A stretch of 64,000 nucleotides of DNA from Desmodus rotundus (GCF_022682495.2 NC_071391.1:83430154-83494153), one strand, 5' to 3'. Shown: positions 47,837-57,850, counted from the first letter of the stretch. Numbers and translations: made by a program. Notes: generated by a model not told the origin, from the sequence alone.

Positions 47837-48676
47837 TTAGATAACTCCCTTTAACATTTCATATAATAAGGGCTTGGTGATGATGAACTCCTTTAACTTG
47901 ACCTTATCTGAGAAGCACTTTATCTGCCCTTCCATTCTAAATGATAGCTTTGCTGGATACAGTAATCTTGGATGTAGGTCCTTGCCTTTCATGACTTTGA
48001 ATACTTCTTGCCAGCCCCTTCTTGCCTGTAAGGTCTCTTTTGAGAAATCAGCTGACAGTCTTATGGGAACTCCTTTGTAGGTAACTGTGTCCTTTTCTCT
48101 TGCTGCTTCTAAGATTCTCTCCTTCTGCTTAATCTTGAGTAATGTAATGATGATGTGCCTTGGTGTGTTCCTCCTTGGGTCCAGCTTCTTTGGGACTCTC
48201 TGAGCTTCCTGGACTTCCTGGAAGTCTATTTCCTTTGCCAGATGAGGGAAGTTCTCCTTCATTATTTGTTCAAATAAGTTTTCAATTATTTGTTCTTCCT
48301 CTTCTCCTTTTGGTACCCCTATGATTTGGATGTTGGAACGTTTCAAGATGTCCTGGAGGTTCCTAAGCCTCTCCTCATTTTTTTGAATTCTTGTTTCTTC
48401 ATTCTTTTCTGGTTGGATGTTTCTTTCTTCCTTCTGGGCCACACCGTTGATTTGAGTTCCAGGTTCCTTTGCATCACTATTGGTTCCCTGTACATTTTCC
48501 TTTGTTTCTCTGAGCATAGCCTTCATTTTTTCATCTAAATTGTGACCAAATTCAACGAATTCTGTGAGCTTCCTGATTACCAGTGTTTTGAACTGTGCAT
48601 CTGATAGGTTGGCTATCTCTTCCTCGCTTAGTTGTATTTTTTCTGGCGCTTTGATCTGTTCTTTCATTTGGGCCAT
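47837..48676 (-). CDS. HAL1 ORF1 protein, intact, 279 residues
   Basis: This is the only intact retrotransposon protein frame in the window. Like L1 ORF1p it should bind HAL1 RNA and assist reverse transcription by ORF2 supplied from an L1. Seen in order: an acidic N-terminus (residues 1-55; LSEEEIANLSD), a low-complexity linker with Gly and Pro (62-90), one short amphipathic helix (94-112; ETRIQKNEERLRNLQDILK), an RRM (about 113-200; IIGVPKGEEEE, then PRHIIITLL), and a C-terminal domain (about 201-265; GVPIRLSADFSKETLQARRGW and LHPRLLYPAKLSF). It is shorter than typical L1 ORF1p (the L1 frames here have about 300-310 codons), chiefly because the long heptad coiled coil is missing. The start MAQMKEQIKA is chosen because the ATG used one step upstream in copy A is changed to ACA here. 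Copies A, B and D support the same frame. Whether it is translated is unknown. Confidence 0.85.
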   Translation of the reverse strand: MAQMKEQIKAPEKIQLSEEEIANLSDAQFKTLVIRKLTEFVEFGHNLDEKMKAMLRETKENVQGTNSDAKEPGTQINGVAQKEERNIQPEKNEETRIQKNEERLRNLQDILKRSNIQIIGVPKGEEEEQIIENLFEQIMKENFPHLAKEIDFQEVQEAQRVPKKLDPRRNTPRHIIITLLKIKQKERILEAAREKDTVTYKGVPIRLSADFSKETLQARRGWQEVFKVMKGKDLHPRLLYPAKLSFRMEGQIKCFSDKVKLKEFIITKPLLYEMLKGVI

Positions 48677-49410
48677 ATTTTTTGTCTTGGTGTGCCTGTT
48701 ACATAAAGGGGCGGAGCCTTAGATGTTCACCAGGGGGTGGAAATGCTGGCCATTGCACTGTGATGCTGTATGTGGGGGGAGGGGCTGAGAGGGAGCAATG
48801 GTGCTTGCTCCACTCTGTGCCAGATTTCAGGCACTCCCTCCACTACCCACAATCAAATTGGGCCCTTCTGGTGCTGATTCCCAAGTGGATGGGCTTGTGC
48901 ATGCTCTAGTCCTCTGTGGGTCTCTCCAATGAACTCTCCTGTGAGGCTGGGAGTTTCTCCTGCTGCCACCTCAACCCCATGGGTGTTTTCAATCAGAGGT
49001 TTGAGGCTTTATTTGTCCACGCTGGGGCCCTGGGTTGTGAGGTCTGCTTTGCTCCCCTGCCGTTCCTCCTGGTTTATCTATGCACGAATGTGGGTCTGCA
49101 GGATCTGCCAGCCACCACCTCGTGGGGTCTGCTAGCTTCTGCACTGCCTGCCCCATTCCACAATCTGCCACCTTGCTGGGTCCGCCAGCCCCCGCCTTGC
49201 CGTGTGTCCTCTCCACACCGGCTGCCCATCTCCGCCCCTCCTACCTGTCTGGATGAATGTTCCTTCTTTATCTCCTTGGTTCTTGGACTTCCATACAGTT
49301 TGATTTTCTGTCAGTTCTGGTTGTTTTTTGTTTTTAAATTGTTGTTGTCCTTCTTTTGTTTGTGCGAGGAGGTGCAGCATGTCTACCTACGCCTCCATCT
49401 TGGCCGGAAG
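48677..49410 (-). promoter_or_regulatory. HAL1 5' UTR / presumed internal promoter
   Basis: About 730 bases, GC-richer than the flanking ancient L1, start with a YY1-like CCAAGATGG (complement at 49395-49403). Copy A has a related but shorter 5' UTR of 640 bases. Non-LTR elements carry their promoter inside the 5' UTR, so this is the likely promoter of copy C. Activity is inferred. Confidence 0.5.
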
Positions 49411-49584
49411 CTCTTCTTTCTTTGACTTTTTTGGGGATTAATTATTTTTCTTCTTTGAGCTTTTTGGAAGGGATACTTAAATAATTGATGTTAAGCCTTT
49501 CTTTTCTAATAAATGCATTTAAAGTTATAAATTTATCTCTTTATACGTTTTTTTTCATCTTTACTCATGACCATGCTTACAAAT
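49411..49584 (-). mobile_element. Ancient L1, antisense, segment 3
   Basis: AT-rich antisense L1 wording ('ttcttctttgagctttttgg', 'aaatgcatttaaagttataa') lies between HAL1 copy C and the VES SINE. Confidence 0.6.
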
Positions 49585-49759
49585 TTTAGAGAGAGGGGAA
49601 ATGAGGGAGAGAGGGAGTGAAACATCAACCAGTTGCCTGTCATATGCACCCTGACAGGGACCCAAACCGGTCACCTAGGTAAGTGCCCTGAGCAGGAATG
49701 GTACCCACAACCCTTCGGTTTATGGGAACAATGCTCCAACCGAGTCATACAGGCCAGGG
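49585..49759 (-). mobile_element. VES SINE
   Basis: On the - strand: the tRNA-like head 'ccctggcctgtatgactcgg', the body 'gggtaccattcctgctcagg' with 'cagggtgcatatgacaggca' and 'actggttgatgtttcactcc', then a pyrimidine run and an A/T-rich tail. The head directly abuts the left duplication of the - strand L1 (49760-49770), so the L1 landed at the SINE edge. Confidence 0.85.
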
Positions 49760-50021
49760 CTCTCTTTAAGCTTTTTTTTTTTAAATTTTATTGTTATTCA
49801 ATTACAGTTGTATGCCTTTTCTCCCCATCCCTCCACCCCACCCCAGCTAAAACCACCTCCCTCCCCCACCTCCACCCTCCCCCTTGGTTTTGTCCATGTG
49901 GCCTTTATAGTAGTTCCTGTAATCCCCTCTTCCCACTGTCCCCCCATCCCCTGGCTATTGTTAGATTGTTCTTAACTTCAATGTCTCTGGTTATATTTTG
50001 TTTGCTTTTTTCTTCTATTGA

Positions 50022-53000
50022 TTATGTTCCAGTTAAAGGTGAGATCATATGGTATTTGTCCCTCACCGCCTGGCTTATTTCACTTAGCATATTGCTCTCC
50101 AGTTTCATCCATGCTGTTGCAAAGGGTATAAGCTCCTTCTTTCTCTCTGCTGTGTAGAATTCCATTGAGTAAATATACCATAGTTTTTGGATCCACTCGT
50201 TTGCTGATGGGCACTTAGGTTGCTTCCAGTACTTGGCTGTTGTAAATTGTGCTGTTATGAACATTGGGGTGCATAGGTTCTTTTGGATTGGTGTTTCAGG
50301 GTTCTTAGGGTATAATCCCAGCAGTGGAATTGCTGGGTCAAAGGGCAGTTCAATTTTTAGATTTCTGAGGAAATTCCATACTGTTTTCCACAGTGGCCTC
50401 ACCAGTCTACATTCCCACCAACAGTGCACTAGGATTCCCTTTTCTCCGCATCCTCTCCAACATTTGTTTGTCGATTTGTTTATGTTGGCTACTCTGACTG
50501 GTGTGAGATAGTACCTCATTGTGGTTTTAATTTGCATCTTTCTGATGGCTAGTGATATTGAGCATCTTTTCATATGTCTCTGGGCCCTCTGTATGTCTTC
50601 CTTGGAGAAGTGTCTGTTCAAGTCCTTTGCCCATTTTTTAATTGGGTTGTTTGTCTTCCTGGAGTGGAGTCGTGTGAGTTCTTTATATATTTTGGAGATC
50701 AGGCCCTTGTCTGAGGTATCATTAGCAAATATGTTTTCCCATACTGTTGTTTCTCTTTGTAATTTGGTGCTGTTTTCTTTAACCATGCAGAAGCTTTTTA
50801 TTTTGATGAGGTCCCTTTTGTTTATTCTTTCCTTTGTGTCCCTTGCTTCAGGGGATGTGTCTGTGAGGATGTTGCTGCGTGGAATGTCTGAGATTTTCCT
50901 GCCAATGTTTTCCTCAAGGACTTTTATGGTGTTACGACTTATATTTAAATCTTTTATCCATCTTGAGTTTATTTTCGTGTATGGCATAATGTGGTGATCG
51001 AGTTTCATTTTTTTGCACGTAGCTGTCCAGATCTCCCAACACCATCTGTTGAAGAGGCTGTTTTTGCTCCATTTTATGCTCCTGCCTCCTTTGTCAAATA
51101 TTAATTGACCGTAAAGACTTGGGTTTATTTCTGGGCTCTGTTCTGTTCCATTGGTCTATGTGCCTGTTTTTATGCCAGTACCAGGCTGTTTTGATTACCG
51201 TGGCCTTGTAATACAGTTTGATATCAGGTATTGTGATTCCTCCTGCTTTGTTCTTCTTTCTCAAAGTTGCTGCAGCTATTCGGGGTCGTTTATGGTTCCA
51301 TATGAATTTCTGAAATGTTTGTTCTGTATCTGTGAAATATGTCATGGGTACTCTAATAGGGATTGCATTGAATCTATAAATTGCTTTGGGTAGCATGGCC
51401 ATTTTGATGATGTTAATTCTTCCAATCCATGAGCATGGTACATGCTTCCATTTGTTTGTGTCTTCCTTAATTTCTTTCTTCAATGTTGTGTAGTTTTCCG
51501 AGTACAGGTCTTTTACCTCCTTGGTTAGGTTTATTGCTAGGTACTTGATTTTTCTTGTTGCTATATCAAATGGGATTTGTTTCCTGATTTCTGTTTCTGC
51601 AGTTTCATTGTTGGTGTACAGGAATGCCTTTGATTTCTGAGTATTGACTTTGTATCCAGCTGTTCTGCCAAATTCATTTATTAGGTCGAGTAGTTTTTGG
51701 TGCAGTCTATAGGATTTTCCATGTATACTATCATGTCCTCTGCAAACAGTGACAGTTTCATTTCCTCCTTTCCAATTTGGATGCCTTTTATTGCTTTTTC
51801 TTGTCTGATTGCTGTGGCTAGGACTTCCAATACTATGTTGAATAGGAGTGGTGAGAGAGAGCATCCTTGTCTTGTTCCTGATCTTAGTGGGAAAGCTCTA
51901 AGTTTTTGTCCATTGAGTGTGATGTTGGCTGTAGGTCTCTCATATATGGCCTTTATTATGTTGAGGAATGCTCCCTTTATTCCCACTTTGCTGAGTGTTT
52001 TTATCAGAAATGGTGCTGTATCTTATCAAATGCTTTTTCCTCATCTATTGATATGATCATGTGATTTTTGTCTTTGTAGTTATTGATATGATGTATTATG
52101 TTTATTGATTTGCGAATATTGTACCATCCTTGCATCCCTGGGATGAATCCCACTTGGTCATTGTGGATGATCTTTTTAATGTATTGCTGGATGTGGTTTA
52201 CTAATATTTTGTAGAGGATTTTAGCGTCTATGTTCATCAGCGATATTGGCCTGAAGTTTTCTTTCTTCATTGTGTTTTTATCTGGTTTTGGGATTAGGAT
52301 GATGCTGACTTCATAAAAAGAGTTTGGGAGTCTTCCATCAGTCTGGATTTTTTCGAATAGTCTGTGAAGAATAGGGGTTAGTTCTTCCTTAAATGCTTTG
52401 TAGAATTCTCCTGTGAAACCATCTGGTCCAGGGCTTTTGTGTGCTGGGAGTTTTTTGATAACTGCTTCAATTTCGTCTGCTGTTATTGGTCTGTTCAGGT
52501 TTTCTGCTTCTTCATTCAGTTTTGGAAGATTATATTTTTCTAGAAATGTGTCCATTTCACCTAGGTTTTCACATTTCTTGGCATACAGTTCTTTGTAGTA
52601 ATTTCTTACAATCCTTTGTATTTCTGTGGTATCAGTTGTAATCTCTCCTCTTTCATTTTTAATTGTGTTTATTTGGATCCTCTCTCTTTTCTTCTTGATG
52701 AGCCTACTTAAAGGCTTGTTGATTTTGTTTATCTTTTCAAAGAACCAGCTCCTGGATTCATTGATCCTTTGAATTGTGCTTTTAGTCTCTGTGTCATTTA
52801 ACTCTACTCTGATCTTGGTTATTTCCTTCCTTCTGCTTGCTCTGGGCTGTCTTTGTTGTTGTTCCTCCAGTTCTTGTAGGCGTAGGGTTAGGTTCTTTGT
52901 TTGAACTGTTTCTATCTTCTTAATGGAGGCCTGTATTGCTATGAACTTCCCTCTCAGGACTGCCTTTGCTGTGTTCCATAGGTTTTGGGTTGTTGTGAGT

Positions 53001-53816
53001 TCATTTTCATTTGTTTCCAGAAAGGTTTTGATTTCTTCCCTAATCTCGTTATTGACCCATTCATTGTTTAATAGCATGCTATTCAGTCTCCATGATTTTG
53101 AGTGTTTTGGGTTTTTTCCTTTGGGGTTGGTTTCTAGTTTTAGTCCCTTGTGGTCAGAGAAAATGCTTGATATGATTTCAATTTTCTTGAATTTGTTGAG
53201 GATTGCTTTGTGTCCTATCATGTGGTCTATCTTTGAAAAAGTTCCATGGACACTTGAAAAGAATGTGTATTTTGCTTCTTTGGGATGAAAATCTCTCTAT
53301 ATATATCAGTTAAGTCCATTTCCTCTAGGGTATTGTTAAGTGACACAATATCCTTGTTGATATTTTGTTTGGAAGACCTGTCCATTTTTGATAGTGGGGT
53401 GTTAAAGTCCCCTACTATAATTGTGTTGCTGTCAATATCTTTCTTGATATCCTCCAAGATTTTCTTTATGTATGTGGGTGCTCCTATGTTGGGTGCATAT
53501 ATATTTACAATGTTTATGTCTTCTTTGAGTATTATGAAGTGACCTTCTGGGTCTCTCTTTATGGCCCTTCTTTGGAAGTCTATTTTGTCTGATATGAGTA
53601 TTGCTACCCCTGCTTTTTTTTCCTGTCCGTTTGCTTGGAAAATTTGTTTCCAGCCCTTCACTTTCAGTCTGTATAAGTCTTTTGTCCTGAGATGGGTCTC
53701 TTGTAGGCAGCATATGTGTGGGTCATGTTTTCTTATCCATTCAGCTATTCTATGTCTTTTGATTGGAGCATTTAATCCATTTACATTTAAGGTTATTATT
53801 GATAAATACTTATCAT
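50022..53816 (-). pseudogene. L1 ORF2 (EN-RT), frameshifted, RT box FAED
   Basis: The endonuclease/reverse transcriptase frame on the - strand starts at the ATG whose complement is 53814-53816, where a one-base loss already shifts the first codons. Open blocks in different frames are 53661-53227 (endonuclease), 53221-52004 (405 codons, RT fingers with the conserved [14 protein letters not shown]), 51986-51681 and 51864-51094 (palm and thumb), and 51008-50022 (C-terminus with the Cys-rich [18 protein letters not shown]). Breaks include a one-base loss near 52015 (cagcagcc became cagcacc) and a two-base loss near 51125. The catalytic box reads FAED (51735-51746) because GAC became GAG at 51738-51740. 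The + strand copy has FADD. The first of the paired aspartates is required for polymerase activity, so this RT would fail even if the frame were whole. Confidence 0.88.
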
Positions 53817-53866
53817 TGCCATTTTTTCACACCTGTGTTCCTCTCTCTTTCTCTTCCTTCTTTTCC

Positions 53867-54798
53867 TTAAAGCAGTCCCTTTAGCATCTCTTGCAGAGCT
53901 GGTTTGGAGGAGGTGTATTCTTTTAGACTTCTTTTGTCTGGGAAACTCTTTATTTGGCCTTCTATCTTGATTGAGAGCCTTGCTGGGTAAAGTAGTCTTG
54001 GTTGCAGGCCTCTGGTTTCATTACTTGGAATATTTTTTGCCATTCTCTTCTGGCTTGGAGCGTTTCCATTGAGAAGTCAGCTGCTAACCTTATTGGGGCT
54101 CCCTTGTATGTTACTTCCTGTTTCTCCCTTGCTGCCTTTAAGATCCTCTCTTTGTCTTGGAAATTTGCCATTTTAATTATGATGTGTCTTGCAGTGGGTC
54201 TCTTTGGGTTCCTCTTGCTTGGGACTCTCTGTGTTTCCTGGATTTGGGTGAATTTTTCTCTCCTCAGATTAGGGAAATTTTCCATCATTACTTTTTCAAA
54301 CAGGTTTTCTATCCCTTGCTCTTCTTCTTCTCCTTCTGGTATTCCTATTATACGGATATTGTTACGTTTCATGTTGTCCTGCATTTCCCTTATTGCCTCT
54401 TGATTCTTTCTGAGCCTCTTTTCCTTTTCTTGCTCTTTTTGGGTGTTTTTTTCTACTTTGTCCTCCAGCTCGCTGATCCGATCCTCTGCTTCATCAAGTC
54501 TGCTTTTCATTCCTTCTACTGTGTTCTTCAATTCAGAAATTGTATTCTTCATTTCCTCTTGGCCCTTGTTGATAGTTTTTATTTCCTTTTTCATGTTGAT
54601 ATAGTTTTCAGTGAGTTCATTGTAGTTTCCCTGTAGTTTCTGGTAGTTCTCTTTGAGCTCAGAGAGCTCAGTGAGCTTCCTGATGACCCATGCTTTGAAC
54701 TCAGTATCTGATAGTTGACTTGCCTCTTTTTCAGTTAGCATTCTTTCTGAGGTTTCCTCCTTTCCTTTCATTTGGGAATTGTTTCTTTGTCTTCCCAT
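53867..54798 (-). pseudogene. L1 ORF1 protein, one late frameshift
   Basis: The frame opens at 54798 (MGRQRNNSQMKGKEETSE) and runs intact through the coiled coil (heptads about residues 40-150, for example KNTVEGMKSRLDEAEDRI), the RRM (IRIIGIPEGEEEEQG) and most of the C-terminal domain (GAPIRLAADFSMETLQARRE). One base is missing near 54017-54020 (atgaaacca against atgagaacca in the + copy). It shifts the last ~50 codons and ends the protein early at 53962 after 278 residues. Without the shift the frame would end at 53867-53869 (about 310 codons). The missing end includes the conserved LLYPA segment of the C-terminal domain, which binds RNA with the RRM in known L1 ORF1 proteins. This is otherwise the best preserved L1 ORF1 in the window. 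Confidence 0.87.
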
Positions 54799-56554
54799 TG
54801 TTTGTGAGACTCTTCTTGTTAGCCTCTGCTTCTTAAATTGATCTATTCTGACACCCTGGGTTTATGGTATGAACTTCTATGGTAGAATGCCAATGTGATT
54901 CAGTGGTGCTGTCTCCTTAATCTCCTGTGCTCACTGGTCTTGAGCTGATGTTTATGGGTGTAACACAGTCTTACTCTGGTCTTTTTAGCACTCCAGGTTT
55001 TCTTGTCTCACCTGTGGGAAAAAGAGGAATGGGGGCAAAAAAAAAAAATTACGGAAGGAGGGAAAAAGGGAATAGAAAAGGAAAGGAAGGACGGGAGTAG
55101 GAATAAGGAAAGATCGGAGGCAAGATATGAAGGAATTTTTTAACAAAAATTAAAACAAGAGAATAAATAAAAGAAGGCAGGAAGAAGGCATAAAAAAGGT
55201 AAAGGATGGAATGGAAGGAAGAAGGAATAAAAAAAGAAAGAAGGACAGAAAGGAAGAAGGAATTCAGGGGGAAAGAAAAAAAAAAAGGTTCTGCTAGCTT
55301 TAAACTGGTCAGGTTAGTTCTGCTGGTCGTCCTGTCTGTGGAAAGGGAGGGGGTGGTTGGAAGGATTGGTTTCACTTTTCTCCGTTCCTGAGCCACACTC
55401 TTCGCTGTTGTTCAGCCTGCAGTCTAGTTCCTCTGGGTCCTTCTGCTCCCCACTAGGCCTTTAGTTCACCAGCTGTGCTGTCCTTGAGTTGCACCAATTA
55501 GGGGCAACTCACATTCCACCTTTTTGCTCTTTGCTGTCTTAGATGCTAGGGGCTCTTGGTGCTGCTATGGGGTAGTTCAGCCCCCTACTGGGTCGAGTCT
55601 TTCCTGTGAATGTCTCTCCTAGCCCTGCAGTTCCCCTCTGCTGGGCGTTCTGCCTTCCTCCTAGAGAGCCAGTAGGCCCTGCAGAGTTCTGTGCGCACGG
55701 GCTACGTTGGAGTGTTTCAGAACCAGTGCTTTTGGCTGTGGTCGCCTGCAGGCAGCCAGGCCTTTGATGGGGTTGTGTGGCCGATCTCCGCTTGGACTTC
55801 GGTTGGTTGCCGATCCCCTGCTTTGGGTCTGTGCACGGGGGCAGCCAGCCACTGATCCAGTTGCGCTCTCACCCAGGAGCTTTTTGTCTGTTTTCCTAGG
55901 CAGCCGGGCACTTATCAGGGCACCCGCCCACCTGGGGTTTCAGGTGTGGGCCCCAGATCACCCACTGGGGCACTTTGGGTCTGGCGCCCAGGCAGCTGGG
56001 CCACTTATCAGGGCTTGCGCTCACCTGGGGTTTCAGGTGTGGTTCCCTAGTCAGTTAATTTGAGTGCACCAGCCGGGCTTCAAGTGAGAGCCCCGGGCTG
56101 CTTTTCCGCCTTCACAGTCCAGGGGCTGAGGCGGGAGGGGCGCCAGAGGCCAAGGCTGCTGAGGAGAGTTCTCTAACTAGCTACTACGTGCGTCTATTTT
56201 CTTTTCCTTTTTGAGAAATTCTTCCTATTCAAGTCCCCCTGGTCCAAACAAGCACCTGGCTGCTCACACAGCCCAGCCTGGCTCTCTCCCAAGAATCCTG
56301 CAGCAGACCCTGTGCCCGGGGCCAGGGCTTCAGTAGCCCTCATCCCTGCGAGGGTCCTGGGGATCTTATTGTCCTTAAGCACTCTTCTTACCGTCTGATC
56401 TTTCGATGTCCTCTATCTCTGGTCTCTGATCTTCATATATGCTGGAATACTGTTGGCTGTTCGCTCTGCTCCTCAGATTAGCTAGGTATTTCACTGGCAT
56501 TGAGGGGAAGTGGACTCCGCTCCCACCTATCTCGCCGCCATCTTCCCTGGGCCA
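54799..56554 (-). promoter_or_regulatory. L1 5' UTR / internal promoter region
   Basis: About 1.75 kb upstream of ORF1 on the - strand. The distal half (about 55400-56550) is GC-rich and CpG-containing, and AAGATGGCGGC (complement at 56534-56544) lies 10 bases inside the 5' end. The proximal part (55040-55290) holds a purine-rich A/G run. The + strand copy has a shorter 5' UTR (1.3 kb) with the same end motif, so length differs by internal expansion or loss. Confidence 0.55.
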
Positions 56555-56565
56555 CTCTTTTTAAG

Positions 56566-56800
56566 TTTTAATCCTTAATGTGCTTTTTACCTTGGATGCT
56601 CTCTTATATTTCTAAGTAACCATTTTGTAATTTTGCCTAGCTTTTATACTTCTTACTGGGAGTGTTAATCTAATACATAATACTCCATCATAAACAGAAG
56701 CATTAGAATGCTATGGATTTAAAATTCATCATCATAATGTGAAGACACTGAAATGTTTTAGGCCATCAGTGCTAGTAGACAATTTTAAATTTATTAGACT
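56566..56800 (-). mobile_element. Ancient L1, antisense, segment 4
   Basis: The AT-rich antisense L1 continues after the young L1 ('ttaatgtgctttttaccttg', 'aagtaaccattttgtaattt'). The right edge is not resolved. Confidence 0.45.
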
Positions 56801-56892
56801 TTTTAAAATGAAGTATGACCACTGGAGACTTTTTAGAAGGAGAACCAAAGCTGCATTTTAGAATGTTGACATTTACTGTGTAACTACTATTT

Positions 56893-57118
56893 TAGGAGGC
56901 AGAGTAGCAGAGTGGTTCTGTGGAATCAAACTGCCTAGGTTTGAACATGAGCTTTGATACTTACTAGCAATGTGATCTTGGACAAATTATGTAATTTTTC
57001 TGAGCTTCCTCAAGTGTAAAAATGGAAAATAATAATGTTTACTTCATAAGGTTATTGTGGGAGATTAAGTGAGATAATGTCTATCACATCTATGAGAATG
57101 CCTAGAACATAGTAATAA
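56893..57118 (+). repeat. MIR SINE
   Basis: 'ggcagagtagcagagtggtt', 'tgatcttggacaaattatgt', 'ctgagcttcctcaagtgtaa' and 'aaggttattgtgggagatta' follow MIR order. Confidence 0.85.
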
Positions 57119-57262
57119 TAGCTAACTCTTACAAATTTCTTAATTATTATTCATTGTATTTTATAGATAAGAACATCAGAACTCAGAGGTAAAGTAACTT
57201 GTCCCACATCATATAGCTTATAAATGATAGCACTAAGATTTGAATACAGTTCTACGTATCAT
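57119..57262 (-). repeat. MIR fragment, opposite orientation
   Basis: 'gtattttatagataagaaca', 'ctcagaggtaaagtaacttg', 'tcccacatcatatagcttat' and 'agatttgaatacagttctac' are antisense MIR. It abuts the + strand MIR and so forms an old head-to-head pair. Confidence 0.7.
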
Positions 57263-57299
57263 CAAACCCTCCAACTTAATATGAATGAATATAAGATGA

Positions 57300-57850
57300 G
57301 TAGGTAGAAGAGAAAGCATAACAAAGTGGCAATACTCCAAGAACAAAGTCACAGGGACCTAAATTTAAGTGGTGACTGGGTAAAAGGAAAAGAAAGGAAG
57401 AGATCAGAGAGGCAGGATGAAGGAAGCGCAGGACCTGATGACTAATTGAAGATGGGATGGTAGTATAGGAGGGACAATGAGAAGTCAGAGCTGACTCATG
57501 GCATTAAGCCTGAGTGACTAGAAATGATACAATAGACAGAAGAAAGATAGATAGATGTAAGAGAGCCAGAGGATGAAGGAGTTTTGGAGGGCAGGTTTTA
57601 CTCAGTTTTAAACATATAGAGAAGGAACCATTCAGTTGCAGATACAGAACTGAAGTTTGGAAAGAAGGCAGAGTTGTAGAGATCATCCCTGGGGAGGAGG
57701 GAGTTAAAGCTTTAACAGTGGATGTGATCCCTAAGTGAGAGAATAAAGAGACAGAAACAGAGCCCCAAGGAGTGAACCTTGAGTCAAAGCCAATGTTTAT
57801 TTATGGATGTTCTAGAAGTGAATAAATAGACATGTAGATAAGGGGACTGG
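57300..57850 (-). repeat. L2 (LINE-2) RT-region fragment, decayed
   Basis: 'gtgactagaaatgatacaat', 'gggcaggttttactcagttt', 'atccctaagtgagagaataa' and 'cagagccccaaggagtgaac' follow the reverse-complement L2 order seen better at 62.3-64.0 kb. The edges are vague. Confidence 0.45.

Larger units (their letters stand above)
47435..49410 (-). mobile_element. HAL1 copy C, full length, intact ORF1
   Basis: On the - strand: 5' end near 49410 with CCAAGATGG, a GC-rich 5' UTR of about 730 bases, an intact ORF1 (48676 to 47837), and a ~400-base 3' UTR ending 'aatcaataaatatatt' and a short poly(A) (47435-47440). No ORF2 is present. It sits inside the ancient antisense L1. A matching target duplication could not be found beside the ends, so the exact ends or the flanks may have changed. 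Of the four HAL1 copies it is the only one with complete layout and an undamaged ORF1. Confidence 0.9.
49771..56554 (-). mobile_element. Near-full-length L1, - strand
   Basis: The layout is complete on the - strand: 5' UTR (56554-54799), ORF1 (54798-53867), ORF2 (53816-50022), and a 3' UTR with the antisense of the G-rich tract and poly(A) (t-run 49772-49782). Imperfect 11-bp duplications ctctctttaag (49760-49770) and ctctttttaag (56555-56565) flank it, one mismatch. Length is 6.78 kb, longer than the + strand copy mainly through its 5' UTR. Frameshifts in both ORFs and a changed RT catalytic residue show that it is dead. Confidence 0.92.

Noticed and set aside
47411..49440. Target-site duplication for HAL1 copy C
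   Set aside because: Flanks beside the poly(A) (around 47411-47434) and the 5' end (49411-49440) were compared and no match longer than a few bases was found, so none is claimed.
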